NCBI GenBank assembly: GCA_030602885.1
Contig: JAUVYV010000005.1
Location: forward strand, 33,670-97,669
Length of the DNA: 64,000 bases
From: Phycisphaerales bacterium
GTDB taxonomy: Bacteria; Planctomycetota; Phycisphaerae; Sedimentisphaerales; Anaerobacaceae
Reading direction: 5' to 3'
Made by a program: the position numbers and the translations under genes. A model generated the notes under the pieces. It searched no databases, was not told the DNA's origin, and was given only the letters and a program-made list of their open reading frames with translations. Positions 61,022-64,000 of the stretch are shown here, one piece after another (positions within the stretch are counted from its first letter, which is position 1; every line of letters starts with the position of its first letter).

Positions 61022-61992
61022 TTCAATTTACTAAAAGCTTGCCATTGGTTTTCGAGCATGCTGCGGTCTGTTCGTCCGGGGTGGATGAGGATTCTATACT
61101 TGAATGTGAGTGTGCCGTTTGCCTCTAAAGTGTATGGTTCGTAGAACAAAAATGCGGGGCTGAAGTATTTCATTCCTTGTCCGAGGATTATGTACCAGCA
61201 TGTTGGGTGGCGAGGATTAGAGGGGTGGTCGAGGACTGCAATGCCGGCTTCTTTGCCGGGTGCTGCTTCAACGGTATAGTCGAGCCAGCGCGCCTTTGCG
61301 TTGTTGAACTCGTCGGGAAACTGACGGTGCTCGCTGTCGACGGCTTTGCGGTTCTTTGCATTGTCTGCGAGACGAACAGAGAGGCCTGCGTAGCCGCCCC
61401 AGGCGACGCCATTTGGCTGGCCGAGTACTGGAGTGCGGTCGAGGACGACGTCCTTGTCTTTTGCGGTAAAGGTACTTTTCCAGTCGATGTAGTAAATTCC
61501 TTTTTCGTCGGGCGGGCTTATCTTCAGCAGTCGTTGTTCGAGGAGTACCGCCGGTTTGTCCGGCGGGTGGTAACTGATATGTATTTCGGCGTCGGCGCTT
61601 TTGTCAGGATGGGCCTTTACTTTAACTTTTGTGATTTCGTTTCTTCCTTTCGCGAGGAAGGTTTCTTTGTCCTCTTCCCAGTAATTAAGTTCGTTGATGG
61701 TTTTCCACGACCACCAGAGTCCTCGGTGCCAGATGTGGTCGGCGGGTCGCAGCTCGGTCAGGACGGTTCCATCGGTGAGGGCAATGGGATGGAAGTATGG
61801 CTTGTCCTCTTTCTCATTGAAGTTCAGCTTCCATACGATTTGGTTGTCTTTGGTGAGTGCCAGCGACGTGTCGGTGTGCTTCCAGTTGTACGGTGCAATC
61901 GAGGCAGGTGGCACAGCAGAGCAGCCGGTTACCAGCGTTGAGACGGCTATCAGTGTGATTAAGCCGCTTGCGTGGGTTTTGAGGTTTTGCAT
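61015..61992 (-). CDS. DUF6807 (PmoA-family-named) lipoprotein
   Basis: A 325-aa protein with a lipobox (STLVTGCSAV), so a cell-envelope lipoprotein. The body matches the DUF6807 family, some members of which are annotated 'PmoA family protein': PYFHPIALTDGTVLTELRPA, DHIWHRGLWWSWKTINE, WGGYAGLSVRLA, then FYEPYTLEANGTLTFKYRI. Function is not established; the name should not be read as methane mono-oxygenase. It begins after AAGGAG at a nine-base spacing. It overlaps the Gfo/Idh/MocA gene downstream, as found often in planctomycete sugar-related clusters. Confidence 0.85.
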   Translation of the reverse strand: MQNLKTHASGLITLIAVSTLVTGCSAVPPASIAPYNWKHTDTSLALTKDNQIVWKLNFNEKEDKPYFHPIALTDGTVLTELRPADHIWHRGLWWSWKTINELNYWEEDKETFLAKGRNEITKVKVKAHPDKSADAEIHISYHPPDKPAVLLEQRLLKISPPDEKGIYYIDWKSTFTAKDKDVVLDRTPVLGQPNGVAWGGYAGLSVRLADNAKNRKAVDSEHRQFPDEFNNAKARWLDYTVEAAPGKEAGIAVLDHPSNPRHPTCWYIILGQGMKYFSPAFLFYEPYTLEANGTLTFKYRILIHPGRTDRSMLENQWQAFSKLKW

Positions 61993-62055
61993 TTTTATTG
62001 GCTCCTTCGGCGAATGCCCGAATTATAATTCCCCGGTTGGGCCTGTGTAAAGTGA

Positions 62056-62838
62056 TTATTTTGCGATGGATGTGTGTGCGGCGCCGAAGAAGCGGGTGGC
62101 GCCTGAGTCGAGCTGGAGGATTAGTCCTTTTTGCGGGTCGATGCCGATGCAGTGGCCGGTGAAGTTTTTGCCGTTGTAGATTAACGTAACTCGGTGGTGC
62201 AGTTGTGTGCTGAGTTTCTGCCAGTGTTCAATAACCTGGCGGGTGTTGCGTGTCGCCATATCAAGCCAGTATTCAACTGAGGTTAGCAGTCGCTTTGTGA
62301 TTGCGGTTCTGTCGCAGGCGGCTTTTGACTCGATGTCGATACTGGTTGCGATATCAGTAAGTTCGAGAGGGAAGCTTGTTTGGCGGCAGTTTATTCCGAT
62401 ACCGATTATATGTGCGGTGTATTGGGGGAATGGCTTTGATTCGAGGAGTATGCCGGCGACTTTTTTATTGTTGAGGAGTATGTCGTTCGGCCATTTAATC
62501 CGGGCGCTGTCATCAATAGCTTCGGCGGTAGCGACGGCGGCGGTGAGTGAGAGCATCTCGGCATCGAGTTCGCAATTGGTGAGGAGAATTGAGCAGAGGA
62601 TGCTGTCGGCGTGGTTGCTTTGCCATTTGTTTGCGGCCCTGCCTCGGCCTTTTGTCTGCTGTTCTGCGAGTACGACGAGGCCGTCGTTTTTAATATTTTT
62701 TGCGTATTCAGCGGCGATATCGTTGGTGCTTGCGGTGCGACTGTAAACGAGGATTTTGCCTGCGATGCGCTTAGTCTTTAGGTTCTGTTTTATTTTGTCT
62801 GGGTCGAGCGGGTCAGGCGGTTGGATAGGAGAGTTCAT
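62056..62838 (-). CDS. birA: Biotin-[acetyl-CoA-carboxylase] ligase (monofunctional)
   Basis: A 260-aa biotin protein ligase that attaches biotin to carboxylase subunits via biotinyl-AMP. Motifs are STNDIAAEYA, EQQTKGRGRAANKWQS (the GRGRxGxxW adenylate loop), IKWPNDILLNNKKVAGIL, and IGIGINCRQTSFP. The N-terminal DNA-binding domain of the E. coli protein is missing, so it is not a repressor. The last ~45 residues are the SH3-like C-terminal domain (YNGKNFTGHCIGIDPQKGL). The gene overlaps nadC by four bases. Confidence 0.95.
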   Translation of the reverse strand: MNSPIQPPDPLDPDKIKQNLKTKRIAGKILVYSRTASTNDIAAEYAKNIKNDGLVVLAEQQTKGRGRAANKWQSNHADSILCSILLTNCELDAEMLSLTAAVATAEAIDDSARIKWPNDILLNNKKVAGILLESKPFPQYTAHIIGIGINCRQTSFPLELTDIATSIDIESKAACDRTAITKRLLTSVEYWLDMATRNTRQVIEHWQKLSTQLHHRVTLIYNGKNFTGHCIGIDPQKGLILQLDSGATRFFGAAHTSIAK

Positions 62839-63707
62839 CCGTCCAGTCCGATGTCAACGGCGGTGGCAGAGTGGGTAATAGCGCCGACGGCGATGCGGTC
62901 AATGCCGCACTGTGCGATGGCAGAGACGTTGGTGAGCGTAATGTTGCCGGAGGCCTCGAGCAGGGGTTTTTTGTCCTTGCCGCACATTTCGTTTCTCATA
63001 TCGACGGCGTGTTTGAGCTGCCACTGGCCCATATTGTCGAGCAGTACGATATCGATACCGGGTATGTCGAGGACGTAGTTAAGCTGGTGGTCGACGTGGT
63101 CAACTTCGACGGCGATGAATTTGGCGTGTTTTATCTTTCGGGCGTTTTCGATGATTTTTTTAAGTTTCGGCTGGAAGTTTTTTCCGAGCTGTGCGATGTG
63201 GTTGTCTTTGATGAGTATTCCGTCGTACAGGCCGAGTCGGTGATTGTATCCGCCGCCGCATCGGACGGCGTATTTTTCGAGTATTCTCCAGCCGGGCAGT
63301 GTCTTGCGGGTGTCGTAGATTTTTGCCTTTGTACCCTGGACGGCTCGGACGTACTTACGAGTTGTGGTGGCTATTCCGCTTAGTCGCTGGAGGAAGTTTA
63401 GCATAACTCTTTCGGCGGTCAGCATAGAGCGCAGAGGGCCTTCAATGATTCCGAGGCGAGCGCCGACGTAAGCTGACTGGCCGTCGTTTACGAGAACCCT
63501 TAGCTTTAGGCGTTTGTCGTAGCGTTTGAGGATTTCTCTTACGACGTCCATCCCGCAGACGACTATCTCTTCGCGTGAAATTATGTCATATTTGGCGGTG
63601 GTGCTGTCCTTGAAGAGCAGCTCGCTGGTCATGTCCCCTTTGCCGAGGTCTTCTTCGATAGCCAGTTGGATTATGGGTAGAACCTTTTTGATGTTCAGCT
63701 TCATCAT
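62835..63707 (-). CDS. nadC: Quinolinate (nicotinate-nucleotide) phosphoribosyltransferase
   Basis: NadC converts quinolinate and PRPP to nicotinate mononucleotide in de novo NAD synthesis. Diagnostic segments are EEDLGKGDMTSELLF at the start, LLNFLQRLSGIATTTRKYV-like LNFLQRLSGIATTTRKYVRA, KIYDTRKTLPGWRILEKYAV, GGYNHRLGLYDGILIKDNH, and ASGNITLTNVSAIAQCGID. The length of 290 aa is normal. The ATG at 63707 is followed by a second ATG; GGCAGG lies upstream. birA starts within its last four bases, so both are in one operon. Together the two serve cofactor synthesis. Confidence 0.97.
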   Translation of the reverse strand: MMKLNIKKVLPIIQLAIEEDLGKGDMTSELLFKDSTTAKYDIISREEIVVCGMDVVREILKRYDKRLKLRVLVNDGQSAYVGARLGIIEGPLRSMLTAERVMLNFLQRLSGIATTTRKYVRAVQGTKAKIYDTRKTLPGWRILEKYAVRCGGGYNHRLGLYDGILIKDNHIAQLGKNFQPKLKKIIENARKIKHAKFIAVEVDHVDHQLNYVLDIPGIDIVLLDNMGQWQLKHAVDMRNEMCGKDKKPLLEASGNITLTNVSAIAQCGIDRIAVGAITHSATAVDIGLDG

Positions 63708-64000
63708 TTAACCTGCCTTTGCCACAAAGCACAAAAAACACAAAATGGGAGTTTATCATAGGTTCTTATCAAACACAAATTTTTTGATCTGTAGTTTCGG
63801 CGGGCCAAAGTTGAGGATGGAATCGGGACAGGCACCTTTTTTCGCAGAGACGGGGGGGAAAACGGCCAGTGGCGGGGTCGAACTGGGCCCTGGATCGGAG
63901 TCCGGGGTCCCGCCGGAGGCGGGTAAACTGCGCCCGCCAAGGGAAAGGCGGGCAAGCTTCGAGTTCGAATTGGGTCCCCGGTTTGAGGTCTGGGTAGAAC
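63708..64000. repeat. Repeat-rich end of the window
   Basis: This gap has a CACAAAGCACAAAAAACACA element (about 63721-63741), a GGGACAGGCACCTTTTTTCG element (from 63826), and a CCCGCC-GGA-GGCGGG hairpin (63909-63923). The ORF at 63704-63955 is a low-complexity Pro/Arg translation of these and is not supported. Confidence 0.6.

Noticed and set aside
61015..61992. Methane mono-oxygenase subunit (family name 'PmoA')
   Set aside because: The name is a database label for DUF6807 proteins. The sequence is a soluble lipoprotein without the membrane helices or metal ligands of particulate methane mono-oxygenase.
63704..63955. 83-aa ORF before nadC
   Set aside because: It translates dispersed repeats and hairpins; the Pro/Arg-rich peptide has no sign of coding.

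Overview
The window looks like chromosome of a Gram-negative, anaerobic or microaerophilic, polysaccharide-degrading bacterium of the PVC group, most probably a planctomycete of the Phycisphaerae/Sedimentisphaerales type. The reasons are a lipid A/heptose core operon, a bacterial V/A-type ATPase, Tat-exported Gfo/Idh/MocA oxidoreductases, secreted glycosidases with tandem 'YYWRIDEVN' modules and a dockerin-like C-terminus, and many short interspersed repeat families. This placement is inferred from protein style; no rRNA is present.

Layout. 0-8.2 kb (+): LPS inner-core operon lpxK-hldE-gmhA-gmhB-GT9-WaaP-like kinase-GT4-plsY, many junctions overlapping or nearly so. 8.5-15 kb (-): NarL-type response regulator and a seven-PAS histidine kinase, a small exported ORF, a cupin, a stand-alone GatB tail and dprA; a 105-bp segment is duplicated in front of the kinase and the GatB tail. 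15.3-20.9 kb: secreted GH30 enzyme with promoter and terminator, SPASM radical SAM enzyme, lipoprotein, YebC. 20.9-26.8 kb (-): O-antigen ligase with in-frame heptanucleotide repeats, MraY/WecA-like transferase, DUF4416, proS. 27-31.5 kb (+): YhaM-like HD/OB protein, secreted barrel protein, xseA-xseB, tRNA-Leu(UAG).

31.5-33.5 kb is a 1.9-kb segment bounded by a 33-bp direct repeat of the tRNA-Leu 3' end, so probably an integrated element or its remnant. It carries a zinc-ribbon/membrane/pseudopilin fusion. 33.6-40.6 kb: RRM protein, a lipoprotein phosphoesterase with two GH43-like paralogues and an ICMT-like methyltransferase (coding ends overlap), and an AzgA-type purine permease. 40.6-42.6 kb (-): FHA-GAF protein and an MBL hydrolase. 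42.9-52.6 kb (+): mdh and a nine-gene V/A-ATPase operon (H-I-K-E-C-F-A-B-D) whose K subunit carries the full sodium-ligand set.

52.6-57.3 kb is repeat-rich and visibly AT-rich. It holds a single-chain restriction-modification-specificity protein and a downstream partner with an R-x4-H (HEPN-like) motif, the best candidate in the window for an undescribed defence pair. 57.4-63.7 kb (-): secreted polysaccharide deacetylase, two Tat-exported Gfo/Idh/MocA proteins, a DUF6807 lipoprotein, then birA and nadC.

All calls are from reading translations and motifs; no database search was run. GC and codon remarks are visual impressions, not computed values.
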